This document shows positions 51,485 to 60,278 of a stretch of DNA of 64,000 nucleotides, one piece after another. The DNA comes from CAMAVH01 sp046297835 (lineage in GTDB: Bacteria; Pseudomonadota; Alphaproteobacteria; SMXQ01). A program made the position numbers and the translations under genes. The stretch is taken from the NCBI GenBank assembly GCA_046297835.1, contig JBKBHI010000003.1:248001-312000 (forward strand), read 5' to 3'. The notes under the pieces were generated by a model. That model searched no databases. It was not told the origin of the DNA and was given only the letters and a program-made list of their open reading frames with translations. Each line of letters opens with the position of its first letter. Position 1 is the first letter of the stretch.

Positions 51485-53791
51485 CTACGCTTTGTAGTAG
51501 CCAGAATACTTGCCGTAGTAATAGCCGCGGTCGCCATAACCGTACCAGACATGCTTCTTCAGATTGACGCGGGTGACGACCACGCCGGTGAGGCTGAGAT
51601 TGGCGCTGCGCACCTGCTTGATCGCGTTCTCGACGACGTTCTCCGGGGTGTGGCCCCAGCGCACGGCGAACACCGTGGCATCGACGCGGCGCGCCACGGC
51701 GAGCGCGTCCGAGACGGCGAGCACCGGCGGCGTGTCGATCACGACGCAATCATAAGCTTTGCGCAGGGTTTCGAGCAGATTGGCGAACTGCGTCGAGTTC
51801 AGCATGTCGAGCGAATTGCCGATGTTGTTCGGCGCGGGGATGAAATGCAGCCCGGTCCGCTCCTCGCGCTGGATCAGCTTGTCGAGCGGGCAGTCGCCGT
51901 TGAGGAAATCGACGATATGCGGCGAGGCCTGCACGCCGAGAAGCTCGGCGACGCCGCCCCGGCGCAAGTCGCAATCCACGATGATCGTCCGGCGCTTCGC
52001 CAAGGCGGAGCTGCGCGCCAATGAGACCGCCAGCGTCGTCTTGCCTTCGTCCGGCACCGACGAGGTGACGGCGATGCTCTGCGGCGGATTGTCGAAATCA
52101 GTGAAGGTGATCGCCGTGCGGATCGAGCGGATCGCCTCGGCGTAGGACGACAGCGGCTTTTCGATGACGTATTCCTCCGCCGCCATCGACGCCGTCACGC
52201 CGCCCGGCACGGCCGGAACGAGGCCCAGCGAGGCGACGCCGATCAGCCGCTCGATCTCTTCGGGGCTGCGGAAGCCGGCTTCGAACTTCTCGACCAGCGC
52301 GACCATGATCGCCGCGCAGACCAGCGAAAACAGGAAGCCGAAGGCGATCAAGATGCCCTTGCGCGGGAACGCGGCGAGCAGCGGCACGTCGGCCGGGGAA
52401 ATGATGCGCGCGTCCGGCGTGTCGATCGACGGGCCGGCCGAGGTTTCGCGGAACCGGTTGAGGAAATTCTGGAACAGCATGCGGCTGGCTTCGGCTTCGC
52501 GCTCGATCTCGCGCATCTGCACTTCGGCCATGTTGATGTCCGCGACCTTGCTCATCAGTTCGTTGACGTTGCGCTGCAAGGCGGTCTCGCGGGCCCGGGC
52601 GCTTTCCACGTTGTTCGAGAGCGAGGCGACGATCTTCTTGATCTCGGCGGCGATCTGCCCGCGCAGATCCTTGAGCTGGGCGCGGGCGTTGTTCAACGCC
52701 GGATGCCGTTCGCCGTAGCGCTGCGCCAGTTCGGCCTCCTGGCGGGTCGCCGTCGCCTCCTGCTCGCGCAAGCGCTGGATCGTCACGGAATTGAGCACTT
52801 CCGGCATCGAATCGATATTGACCTGGTTGCGCACCTGGTTGAGCCGCGATTCGTATTGCGAGCGCTCGCCGCGCGCCGCGGCCAGCTGCGAATTCATGTC
52901 CGAAAGCTGCTGGGCGAACAGCGAGACGTTCTGGTTGACGCCGACCAGGTTGTTCTTCTCGCGATAGGCCTGCACCGCCTGTTCGGCGCTGCGGACCTGG
53001 CCGCGCAGCTCGTCGACGCGCTGGGTCAGCCAGGTGTTGGCGCGCTTGGTGGCGTCGAACTTGGCTTCGAGCTGCGAATAGAGATAGAGGTCGGCGTGGG
53101 TGTTCACCACCTTGGCGGCGAGCGTCGGATTTTCCGAACGGAAGACCAAGCGGATCGAGAGCGAGCGGCCATCGCTGCGCACCGTCAGATGCTTGAGATA
53201 TTCGTCGACGACGCCGGTCATCGTCTCGGCCGCCTCCTGCTCCGGCGACTTGCCGCCGCGACCGCGCAGGCTGTCGAAAACGGCGCGGAACCATTGGTCG
53301 ATGGCGAGCTGGCTCGACGGCTCGAGCCAGAAAGCCATGCGGCTGAAGCCGCTCGGCTCGTGCTTGGCGTAGGGATTGAATTCCGCTTCGTTGAGCAGAT
53401 TGGTCTGCTCGATGACCTTGGCCGCGAGCGGGCGCGACATCAGCACGTCGAGTTCGCTGCGCAACGCGGCATTGTCGGTCGGCAGGCCGGAAATGACGTC
53501 CTGGACGTTCGACACGCGCTCTTGGCGCGCATCGAGCACGAGAACGGCCTCGGCGTCATATTGCGGCGTCATCTGGAAGGCCAGGAGGACGAACAGGCCG
53601 GTCACGGCGACGACGGCGCCGATGATCGTCGACAGGCGGCGCTGGACGATGCGCGCCAGCTCGGTGATGCCGATGGGTTTGACCCCGCGCAGAAAACCGA
53701 ATGGGACGGACGGCGCGACGCTGGCGCGCGCCGTGGCGCCGCCCGACGACCGCGCTTCGCGCGCCAACGAATGAGACTGCTGTGCCGTCAT
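51485..53791 (-). CDS. Wzc/ExoP-type polysaccharide co-polymerase and tyrosine autokinase
   Basis: This 768-residue inner-membrane protein regulates chain length and export of an exopolysaccharide. An N-terminal Wzz domain has the first helix at about residues 57-77, then a long periplasmic coiled coil (about 210-440), GNVR region and second helix (about 475-495). The cytoplasmic BY-kinase has Walker A SSVPDEGKTTLAVS, Walker A' TIIVDCDLRRGG and Walker B CVVIDTPP. The tail is Tyr-rich (HVWYGYGDRGYYYGKYSGYY), the expected autophosphorylation cluster. Confidence 0.92.
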   Translation of the reverse strand: MTAQQSHSLAREARSSGGATARASVAPSVPFGFLRGVKPIGITELARIVQRRLSTIIGAVVAVTGLFVLLAFQMTPQYDAEAVLVLDARQERVSNVQDVISGLPTDNAALRSELDVLMSRPLAAKVIEQTNLLNEAEFNPYAKHEPSGFSRMAFWLEPSSQLAIDQWFRAVFDSLRGRGGKSPEQEAAETMTGVVDEYLKHLTVRSDGRSLSIRLVFRSENPTLAAKVVNTHADLYLYSQLEAKFDATKRANTWLTQRVDELRGQVRSAEQAVQAYREKNNLVGVNQNVSLFAQQLSDMNSQLAAARGERSQYESRLNQVRNQVNIDSMPEVLNSVTIQRLREQEATATRQEAELAQRYGERHPALNNARAQLKDLRGQIAAEIKKIVASLSNNVESARARETALQRNVNELMSKVADINMAEVQMREIEREAEASRMLFQNFLNRFRETSAGPSIDTPDARIISPADVPLLAAFPRKGILIAFGFLFSLVCAAIMVALVEKFEAGFRSPEEIERLIGVASLGLVPAVPGGVTASMAAEEYVIEKPLSSYAEAIRSIRTAITFTDFDNPPQSIAVTSSVPDEGKTTLAVSLARSSALAKRRTIIVDCDLRRGGVAELLGVQASPHIVDFLNGDCPLDKLIQREERTGLHFIPAPNNIGNSLDMLNSTQFANLLETLRKAYDCVVIDTPPVLAVSDALAVARRVDATVFAVRWGHTPENVVENAIKQVRSANLSLTGVVVTRVNLKKHVWYGYGDRGYYYGKYSGYYKA

Positions 53792-53837
53792 GATCTCGCC
53801 GCCTATGCTGCCGCCCCCCGCGCCGCGCGCCGGCGGA

Positions 53838-54413
53838 TTAGAAGAACCGCTCGTTGATGCGCACCGTGTCGCCCGGCAAGACGACGGTCTCCTCGGTGGC
53901 CTTCACCTCGCGGCCGGCCCGAATGATGACGACTTCGCGCCGGTTGGCGCGCGGCGTGTAACCGCCGGCGATGGCGACGGCGGACACGATCGTCATGCCG
54001 TTCACGTAAGGGTAGCTGCCCGGCGCGCGCACTTCGCCCAGAATGAAGAACGGGCGATAGCCGATGACCTGGGCGCTGACTTTGGGATCGCGCAAGAAGC
54101 CTTCGCGCAGCTTCTCTTCGATGGTGCGCTCGACCTGGCGGACGGTGCCGCCGCCGGCCTGGATTTCGCCGATCAGCGGCACGGAGATTTGGCCGCGACC
54201 GTCGACGTCGAAATCGCCGGACAAGTCCGTTTCGTTGAAAACGATGACGCGGACGCGGTCGCCCGGGCCGAGGATGTACGAGGCTTCGATCGAAGCGCCG
54301 GGCATGACGCCGGGCGGCAGGCCTTGCGCGCGAGCGCCGGTCGCCATGACGCCGCAAACGGCCAGCAGCCCCATCAGGAAAAGCGTGACGACGGCGTGTT
54401 TGACTCGGACCAT
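53838..54413 (-). CDS. Wza-type outer-membrane polysaccharide export protein
   Basis: This 191-residue exported protein has a signal peptide (ending GARAQ) and Poly_export plus SLBB domains, as in Wza/ExoF-type export channels. Poly_export is seen in YILGPGDRVRVIVFNETDLSG and DGRGQISVPLIGEIQAGG; SLBB in FFILGEVRAPGSYPYVNGMTIVSAVAIAGG. It is short, with only one SLBB repeat, compared with about 380 residues for full Wza, so it may pair with the outer-membrane barrel encoded upstream. The cluster order, barrel-Wza-Wzc, supports the assignment. Confidence 0.9.
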   Translation of the reverse strand: MVRVKHAVVTLFLMGLLAVCGVMATGARAQGLPPGVMPGASIEASYILGPGDRVRVIVFNETDLSGDFDVDGRGQISVPLIGEIQAGGGTVRQVERTIEEKLREGFLRDPKVSAQVIGYRPFFILGEVRAPGSYPYVNGMTIVSAVAIAGGYTPRANRREVVIIRAGREVKATEETVVLPGDTVRINERFF

Positions 54414-54568
54414 GACTTTCGCAAAGCGGGCCCTGGACCCGCACGCTCCAATCGCTGTTTGCTGCTTGCCGAACGGGCGCGGGACCCGGCGGCTTTACGA
54501 TGCGATTATATTACGCCCGCGCGCAGGCCGCGCTCCGCGACGCTGCCCGGCTACGGCAGCTTGGTTCA

Positions 54569-55939
54569 CTAGAGCTGCGCGCCGAGCACGAGAAGCGCGC
54601 GCCACTGGTCGTAATCGCTGCCGGCCACGGGCGACATGCGCTCGGAATATTGCAGCGACGGCTTTAGATAGAAATTCCTGCTGAACAGATATTTCATGTC
54701 GAAGCCGGCCGTGAGGATCTCGTCCTCGCGGTTGATGCCCTGAAAGTCCGACCAGATGTAGCTCAGGCTCGCGCGGCCGAGCAGGTTGTACATGATCTCA
54801 TGTTCGAGGCCGACCGAAGCCACGGTCTGCACGATGCTCGACGCGTTCGCCGTCGTGGTCTCTTCGATCGAGCGCGTGACGAAACCGGTCAGCGAGGTCA
54901 ATGGCGTGAGGTTGTAGGCCGCGTCGAGCGCAAGGCTCGGCGTGGTGACGGTGCCGAACGTCGAATTCTCGAAATCTTGGCTCATGAAACCGACCGAAGC
55001 GTCGATCGAGAAGACCGTGGGACGCGACAGCAGAACGCCGACGCCGAGGTCGTAGCCGCGCGAGTCGCGCTCGGTGGTCTGGGTCGAGAAGTGCGAACGA
55101 TCGTTGTAGGCGCCGCGGATGTAGGTGTTGAAGCCTTCCGCCCATTCCCAGCCGATGCGGCCGGAGCCGATGATGATGTCGATATCGCGGTTGTCCTGGT
55201 CGATGGAGCCGGTCGACGAAGCGACGTCCTTATAATCGAAATGACGCCACGTCAGGTCGGCCTGATAGGTCAGACGCAGCACGGTCTGGGCGAAGCCCGC
55301 GGTCGCGTCGGTGCGCTGATATTCGGTCGGCTCGCTGCCGTTGGCGGCGTTGGGCGATCCGCGATCTTCGTAGAGCCGCGCCGTGTTGAGACGCCCGAAG
55401 AGAAAGGTCGTCGAGGAGAAATCGTAGCGGCCGTTGCCGCCGACGTAATAGCTGTCGGTGTTTTCCGAATCTTTGTCCAGGAAGCGGCGAGCCGTCCAGC
55501 CGGCGTCGAGGTTGAGCTGGTGCAACGGCATGTCCGAACGCAGGCGCAGCGTCGGCGCCACGGTGAGGATCGAATCGCTCTCCTTGCCGGTCTCCGCCGT
55601 GTAGATGTTGTCGTTGAATTCGTAGCCGGCTTCGGCGCCGGCGAAGCCGACCCACTGGTCGGCGACACGCGCGCCGAGCGGTTCATAGCCCTCGCGCTCG
55701 CGCTCGTAAACCGTCAGGGCGCGTTCTTCGAGCAAGCCCTGGCGATAAATCGCGCCGCGGCTGCGATTGGTCTCCTCGGGCCGGCCCAATTGCTGGCCCG
55801 GCGGGATGGCGACCGGCGGCACCTGCGCCTGGGCCGTGGAAACCGCGCCATCGACGAGGGCCGCGGCGAGAACGATGTGGGATGCGGCAAAGGCACGGAG
55901 CAGATGGCGAGGGCGCGAGGCGCTGTTCTTGAACTTCAT
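54569..55939 (-). CDS. Outer-membrane beta-barrel protein (BBP2 type)
   Basis: This 456-residue protein has a signal peptide (about residues 1-38, ending VSTAQAQ) and a long region of alternating hydrophobic residues ending in the outer-membrane-type motif WRALLVLGAQL. It matches the beta-barrel porin 2 family found in exopolysaccharide loci. Typical segments are FAGAEAGYEFNDNIY and FSRNFYLKPSLQYSE. It could be the outer-membrane exit or an assembly factor for the polymer. It is the second gene of the cluster, 76 bases after the unknown secreted-protein gene and 155 bases before wza. Confidence 0.82.
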   Translation of the reverse strand: MKFKNSASRPRHLLRAFAASHIVLAAALVDGAVSTAQAQVPPVAIPPGQQLGRPEETNRSRGAIYRQGLLEERALTVYEREREGYEPLGARVADQWVGFAGAEAGYEFNDNIYTAETGKESDSILTVAPTLRLRSDMPLHQLNLDAGWTARRFLDKDSENTDSYYVGGNGRYDFSSTTFLFGRLNTARLYEDRGSPNAANGSEPTEYQRTDATAGFAQTVLRLTYQADLTWRHFDYKDVASSTGSIDQDNRDIDIIIGSGRIGWEWAEGFNTYIRGAYNDRSHFSTQTTERDSRGYDLGVGVLLSRPTVFSIDASVGFMSQDFENSTFGTVTTPSLALDAAYNLTPLTSLTGFVTRSIEETTTANASSIVQTVASVGLEHEIMYNLLGRASLSYIWSDFQGINREDEILTAGFDMKYLFSRNFYLKPSLQYSERMSPVAGSDYDQWRALLVLGAQL

Positions 55940-56015
55940 TTGCTAATCATACGATTGAGTTGCCGACCGATCCGTTGCGCTTTTACGGCGCCATCAGCGC
56001 GTTATCTCGAACTTC

Positions 56016-56753
56016 TCAAGCGCTATAGGGCCCGATTTTGAAGCTCTGGACGATATAGTTGACCGACAAGCTGATCTGGCGAACGACGCCAGAGATCAAA
56101 ATGTTGCTGAAAGAGTTGCCGATAGGCCCGGGCAAGGAATTCAAGCCGGCGGAGGGCTGGATACCGCTCAAGCCTTCAATGCCGCTGCCGCCGACGACGG
56201 GGGCGAGGCCAGTGACGCCCTCAACGAAGGTGCTGCCGGCGACGCCGTCTAGAATTTGCTGCTGGAGCAAGAGCAATTCTTCTGGCGATTGCGCGACCTG
56301 ACGACCGGACAATTGCGAAAGGGTCTGCGCGGTGATCGGGGTCTTGGCGCTGTTGTAGCCGGCGACGATATTGGGGTTGCTGGCCGACGAGACGTAGCCA
56401 TTGAGCTGGCCTGCGGCGGCGACGTTGCTCAGCTCCAGCGACAGGGACGCCTTGCCGAGCGCCATGCCGATCGTCTCGGCGAGCGCCGCGTTCTGCACGG
56501 CTAGGCCGTTCAATTGGGCCATCAGCTGCGCGCCGTCCGAAGTGCTGCTGAGCGCCGCGCCGACCGCCGTGCGGGTCGCTTCCGGGATCGCCGCGCTCTG
56601 GGCGTTCATCAGCGCCGTCAGCTGTTTGCGCACCGTGTCGGTGACGACATCGGCGTTGGCGAGGCGGGCCGAGCCGCTCGACATCACCGCCGCGACGGCG
56701 ATGGCGCTCGCAAGAGCCGTGCTGCCCAACAGAGCCTGGAAGCGTGTCCGCAT
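56016..56753 (-). CDS. Unknown secreted Ala/Ser/Gly/Leu-rich protein, first gene of the exopolysaccharide cluster
   Basis: I do not recognise this 245-residue protein. It has a signal peptide (about residues 1-33, ending ARLANAD) and a mature chain rich in small and polar residues with helix-forming patches (TVRKQLTALMNAQSAAIPEAT, ETIGMALGKASLSLE), a hydrophobic Gly/Pro/Ser region (about 170-215), and no Cys. It may be a surface structural protein or a matrix protein. ATG 56751-56753 is chosen because GGGGGA lies 9 bases upstream. Behind it is a low-GC promoter region, and the six other cluster genes follow on the same strand. Confidence 0.7.
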   Translation of the reverse strand: MRTRFQALLGSTALASAIAVAAVMSSGSARLANADVVTDTVRKQLTALMNAQSAAIPEATRTAVGAALSSTSDGAQLMAQLNGLAVQNAALAETIGMALGKASLSLELSNVAAAGQLNGYVSSASNPNIVAGYNSAKTPITAQTLSQLSGRQVAQSPEELLLLQQQILDGVAGSTFVEGVTGLAPVVGGSGIEGLSGIQPSAGLNSLPGPIGNSFSNILISGVVRQISLSVNYIVQSFKIGPYSA

Positions 56754-56804
56754 GATTGGAATCCCCCGATAGGATTTGGATAAAACCCCGGGGAACCTAG
56801 CCAC

Positions 56805-56819
56805 TTCCGCAATGCGGAA
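56805..56819 (-). promoter_or_regulatory. Palindrome at the promoter region of the exopolysaccharide cluster
   Basis: TTCCGC and GCGGAA are separated by AAT in the leader of the first cluster gene. The AT-rich DNA next to it (about 56820-56925) contrasts strongly with the rest of the window and should hold the promoter. An operator role is inferred. Confidence 0.4.
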
Positions 56820-57042
56820 AAAGAATAAAAAAGCTTTGTGAACATAAATATTATTTATATAACAATAGGTTATATCTAATAGCTCAATATTTGTTACGTT
56901 TTATAAACATCAAATTGCCCCTAAAGGCATAGAAACTGTGAGGGATTGCCTAACGCCGCAGCACATTGACGCTGATGGCGCTGTCCGTGCCCCCGCCACC
57001 TCCTCCAGCATGTAGTCGTCGCTCCTACCTAATGGCGGCGCG

Positions 57043-57819
57043 TCACGGCGCGTCGTAAAGCACGCGCAGCACCGCGAGCCAGGGGCGCTCCGCCGGCGCG
57101 AGGCGGCCGTCGTCCAGCAAGGCGAGACGGCGCAGCGCCACGGCGTCGCCGACATTACCGCCGACGACGTCGAGCCGCATCCCGTCATGGCCCACCACGA
57201 TGTCGCAATGCCCCCAGAAGCGCGCGGCCGGCAGATCGGCGTAGCGCATGGCGGGAGTCGCGGCGCGCACGACGCAGACGAGATCGCCGGCCTGCGGCGC
57301 GTAAACCGCCGGATCCTCCGCCCGCAAGACGATGCCCGGCGCGCCGCGCGCGGCGGCGTTGACGTAATCGGCATGGGCGGCCGCATAGGGAAAGCGCCGC
57401 CCCGCTCCCGCCATGCGCATGACGTAGGAGACGAACGCCGCCGACCAGGCGTAAGCGCCGTCGCGTTCGGGCGCGAAGCGGCGGCCCTGTTCGTCGTGCA
57501 GTCCGGTATAGGCCTGGCCGGCCTGGCCGCCGTCGAGGCCGAGCCACCAATATTCGCCGACGCGCTGCCACAGCCCTTGCGCGCGCTCCAGCGACACGGC
57601 CGGAGCCGAAGCGGTCTCGGCGTCGGCGGGCGCGATCACGCCCCCGAACAGCCGCCATTCGCGCAACGCGATCTCGACGGCGGCGCTGCGCGAGAACGGC
57701 TCGAACGGCCGCTTGGCGAAATCGGGCACATGGCCGTCGCGCGGCGCGCACGCGGCCAGCGCGCCGGCGAGCGCGGCGACGAGCAACAGGCGGAACGAGA
57801 CGCGGCGGAGCGAAAGCAT
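57043..57819 (-). CDS. DUF2272 lipoprotein (NlpC/CHAP-like)
   Basis: This 258-residue protein has a lipoprotein signal with lipobox LAAC (Cys24) and a DUF2272 domain. The segment AYAWSAAFVSYVMRMAGAG with RFPYAAAHADYVNAA and GHCDIVVGHDG is the family core and resembles the NlpC/CHAP cysteine-hydrolase fold, but the usual catalytic Cys of that fold appears as Ser in this position. It is divergent from lrgA by 71 bases, so a role in the envelope together with LrgA/LrgB is possible. Confidence 0.8.
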   Translation of the reverse strand: MLSLRRVSFRLLLVAALAGALAACAPRDGHVPDFAKRPFEPFSRSAAVEIALREWRLFGGVIAPADAETASAPAVSLERAQGLWQRVGEYWWLGLDGGQAGQAYTGLHDEQGRRFAPERDGAYAWSAAFVSYVMRMAGAGRRFPYAAAHADYVNAAARGAPGIVLRAEDPAVYAPQAGDLVCVVRAATPAMRYADLPAARFWGHCDIVVGHDGMRLDVVGGNVGDAVALRRLALLDDGRLAPAERPWLAVLRVLYDAP

Positions 57820-57890
57820 GACGACACGACACTAGGATGAAGCGCCGCCGCCCGCTACAGTCGCGGCGGTTCCATCGCGGGCGTCCGTCC

Positions 57891-58253
57891 ATGCTCCATT
57901 CGCTGCTGCTGCTGTTCGCCGGCCAATTGCTCGGCCAGATCGCCGCCGACCTGCTCGGCCTTCCAGTGCCCGGCGCGGTGCTCGGCTTCGCCTTCATGCT
58001 CGCGCTGCTGATCGCGCGCCCCGGCCTCGCGACCGCGCTCGCGCCGGCGGCCGACGGCTTGCTGCGCCATCTCGGCCTGCTGTTCGTGCCGGCCGGCGTC
58101 GGCATCATTCTCTATTTCGACCTGCTGCGCGAAGAATGGCTGCCGCTCGTCGTCTCGCTCATCGTCAGCACGCTGATCGGCATGGCGGCGACGGCGCTGA
58201 TCTTCGACCGTCTGCTGAAGCGCGCCGAACGGCGCGACAGGAGCGCACCGTGA
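57891..58253 (+). CDS. CidA/LrgA family membrane protein
   Basis: This 120-residue, four-helix membrane protein is the small partner of the LrgB-type pair. It begins with LLLLFAGQLLGQIAADLLGLPVPGAVLGFAFMLALL and shows the family segment LLFVPAGVGIILYFDLL. The ATG at 57891 opens the first helix; the upstream extension would be Arg-rich. The last 4 bases overlap the GTG start of lrgB. The family was first described as holin-like; recent work links it to pyruvate or small-metabolite transport. Confidence 0.88.
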   Translation: MLHSLLLLFAGQLLGQIAADLLGLPVPGAVLGFAFMLALLIARPGLATALAPAADGLLRHLGLLFVPAGVGIILYFDLLREEWLPLVVSLIVSTLIGMAATALIFDRLLKRAERRDRSAP

Positions 58254-58969
58254 GCGACCTGCTCGCGCTTGAATGGCAACGGCTGGCGGGAAGCGCGCTG
58301 CTGTGGCTGCCGGCGACGCTGGCGGCCTATTCGCTCGGCCTGTGGCTGCACGCGCGCGCCAACGCCGCGCCGCTCGCCAATCCGCTGCTCATCGCCATCG
58401 TGCTGATCGGCGCGGTCTTGCTCATGACGAGCACGCCTTACGCCGATTATTTCGCCAGCGCGCAAATCCTGCATTTCCTGCTCGGCCCGGCGACGGTGGC
58501 GCTCGCCCTGCCCCTGTGGCGGCATCTCGACACGATCAAACGCTACTTCTGGCCGGTGATGCTGTCGATCGCCGCCGGCTCGGTCATCGCCGCCGGCTCC
58601 GCCGTCGCCATCGCCTACGCGCTCGGCGCATCGCGCGCGACGCTGCTGTCGCTCGCGCCGAAATCCGTGACCACGCCGATCGCCATCAGCCTCGCCGAGC
58701 AGATCGGCGGCCTGCCGGCGCTCGCCGCCGTCATCGTGCTGCTGACCGGCGCGGTCGGCGCGGTGCTCGGGCGCTGGCTGCTCAACCTGCTGAACGTCAT
58801 GGATTGGCGGGCGCGCGGCCTCGCGGTCGGCACCGTGTCGCACGGCATCGCCACCGCCCGCGCCTTCCAGGTCAACGAGACGGCCGGCGCGTTCTCCGGC
58901 CTCGCCATGGGCGTGAACGGCCTGCTCACCGCGCTCACCCTGCCGTGGCTGGTCAAATTCTTCGGTTGA
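58250..58969 (+). CDS. lrgB: LrgB/CidB family membrane protein
   Basis: This 239-residue membrane protein has about seven helices and the LrgB hallmarks LLGPATVALALPLWRH, SLAPKSVTTPIAISL and GLAVGTVSHGIATARAFQ, the latter including the SHG...TARA patch. The start is GTG 58250-58252, with AGGAG upstream and the first four bases overlapping the end of lrgA, so the two are co-translated. Length is normal for the family. It is followed by a TctC-like gene with its own ribosome site. Confidence 0.93.
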   Translation: MSDLLALEWQRLAGSALLWLPATLAAYSLGLWLHARANAAPLANPLLIAIVLIGAVLLMTSTPYADYFASAQILHFLLGPATVALALPLWRHLDTIKRYFWPVMLSIAAGSVIAAGSAVAIAYALGASRATLLSLAPKSVTTPIAISLAEQIGGLPALAAVIVLLTGAVGAVLGRWLLNLLNVMDWRARGLAVGTVSHGIATARAFQVNETAGAFSGLAMGVNGLLTALTLPWLVKFFG

Positions 58970-59070
58970 GCCGCCGCGCGCATTGAACGCGGCGGCCAAG
59001 CCCGTTACCCTGCCCGCCAACAACGCCGCAGCGATCAACAGCGGCGAACCACTCGCAGGGAGAACCCTCA

Positions 59071-60135
59071 ATGACTCGCATCACGCCCGCCATCCGCCCG
59101 CTGCTCGCGGCCGCCTCTATCGCCGCCGTCACCGCCGCCGTCCATCCGGCCCAGGCGCAATCGGTCGCGGAGTTTTACAAAGGCCGCCAGATCACCGTCA
59201 TCGCCAGCACCGGCGTCGGCGGCGACTACGATCTCGCAGCGCGCACCATCGCCCGCCACATGGGCAAATACATTCCGGGCAACCCGAGCTTCGTCGTGCA
59301 GAACATGCCCGGCGCCGGCCACGTGCTCGCCACCAACCATCTCTACAATCAAGCGCCGAAAGACGGCAGCGTGATCGGCACGGTCGGCAACAGCATCGTG
59401 CTGCACCAGGTGCTCGACGGCAAGGGCGTGCGCTACGACGCCAGCAAGTTCAACTGGCTCGGCACCACCGGCATCAGCAACCTGATGACCGTGGTCTGGC
59501 ATACGACCGGCGTGAAGACCGCCGAGGACCTGCGCAAGACCGAGGTGATCTCGGGCGGCACCGGCGCGGGATCGGGCTCGGTGCTCTACACCACGGTGGC
59601 CAGGAACCTGCTCGGCCTGCGGTTCAAGAACGTGCTCGGCTACGAGCGCGCGCGCGACATCGACCTCGCCATGGAGCGCGGCGAGGTGCAGGCGCGCAGC
59701 GGCTTCAGCTACGGCAGCCTGGCCGGCGAACATCCCGACTGGATCAAGGACGGCAAGGTGGTCTTCGTTTTCCAGGTCGGCGAGACGCGCGCGCCGGAAT
59801 TGCCGAACGTGCCGCTGATGACCGAGCTGGCGCGGAACGACGAAGAACGCCGCATCCTGCGCATGATCTCATCGCCGGTCGGCATCGGCCGACCTTACTT
59901 GACCACGCCCGACGTGCCGGCCGACCGCGTCGCGGCGCTGCGCCAGGCGTTCGACGCCACGGTGAAGGACGCCGGCTTCCTCGCCGATGTGAAGAAGCAG
60001 GACTTCGACCTCTATCCCAACACCGGCGCGAACGTCGCCGCCATCGTCAAGGAGACGGTGGAGGCTTCGCCCGACCTGATCGCCAAAGCGAAAGCGGCGA
60101 TGCAGCCCAAGGAACCCGAAACGCAGAAGAAGTAA
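59071..60135 (+). CDS. TctC/Bug-like periplasmic binding protein (copy 5)
   Basis: This 354-residue protein has a signal peptide ending HPAQAQ and TctC blocks AEFYKGRQITVIASTGVGG, YDLAARTIARHMGKYI, VQNMPGAGHVLATNHLY and PKDGSVIG. It is the most like copy 2 in the N-terminal part (FYKGRQIT...GG). AGGGAGA lies 8 bases before the ATG. The C-terminus is a charged tail (KAAMQPKEPETQKK). It is followed by a terminator and so stands alone without TctAB. Confidence 0.87.
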   Translation: MTRITPAIRPLLAAASIAAVTAAVHPAQAQSVAEFYKGRQITVIASTGVGGDYDLAARTIARHMGKYIPGNPSFVVQNMPGAGHVLATNHLYNQAPKDGSVIGTVGNSIVLHQVLDGKGVRYDASKFNWLGTTGISNLMTVVWHTTGVKTAEDLRKTEVISGGTGAGSGSVLYTTVARNLLGLRFKNVLGYERARDIDLAMERGEVQARSGFSYGSLAGEHPDWIKDGKVVFVFQVGETRAPELPNVPLMTELARNDEERRILRMISSPVGIGRPYLTTPDVPADRVAALRQAFDATVKDAGFLADVKKQDFDLYPNTGANVAAIVKETVEASPDLIAKAKAAMQPKEPETQKK

Positions 60136-60156
60136 TCCGCACGCCTTATTTTGCCG

Positions 60157-60191
60157 ACGCCCGGCCTCGCAAGAGCGCCGGGCGTTCTTTT
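60157..60191 (+). terminator. Intrinsic terminator after TctC-like copy 5
   Basis: Stem ACGCCCGGC/GCCGGGCGT with an internal CTC/GAG extension and a TTCTTTT tail, 22 bases after the stop codon. Confidence 0.75.
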
Positions 60192-60219
60192 ATGAACTTT
60201 GACCCCATGAACTTTGACC
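60192..60219 (+). repeat. Two direct copies of a 13-base sequence
   Basis: ATGAACTTTGACC occurs at 60192-60204 and 60207-60219, 15 bases apart, directly behind a terminator and about 60 bases ahead of the lipid-kinase gene. It may be a recognition site or the trace of a slippage event. Confidence 0.5.
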
Positions 60220-60278
60220 TGGGGCCCGCGTTTCTGTGAGGCGGAAAGTCCATCCGCCCATCACCGAACGGCGGATTC

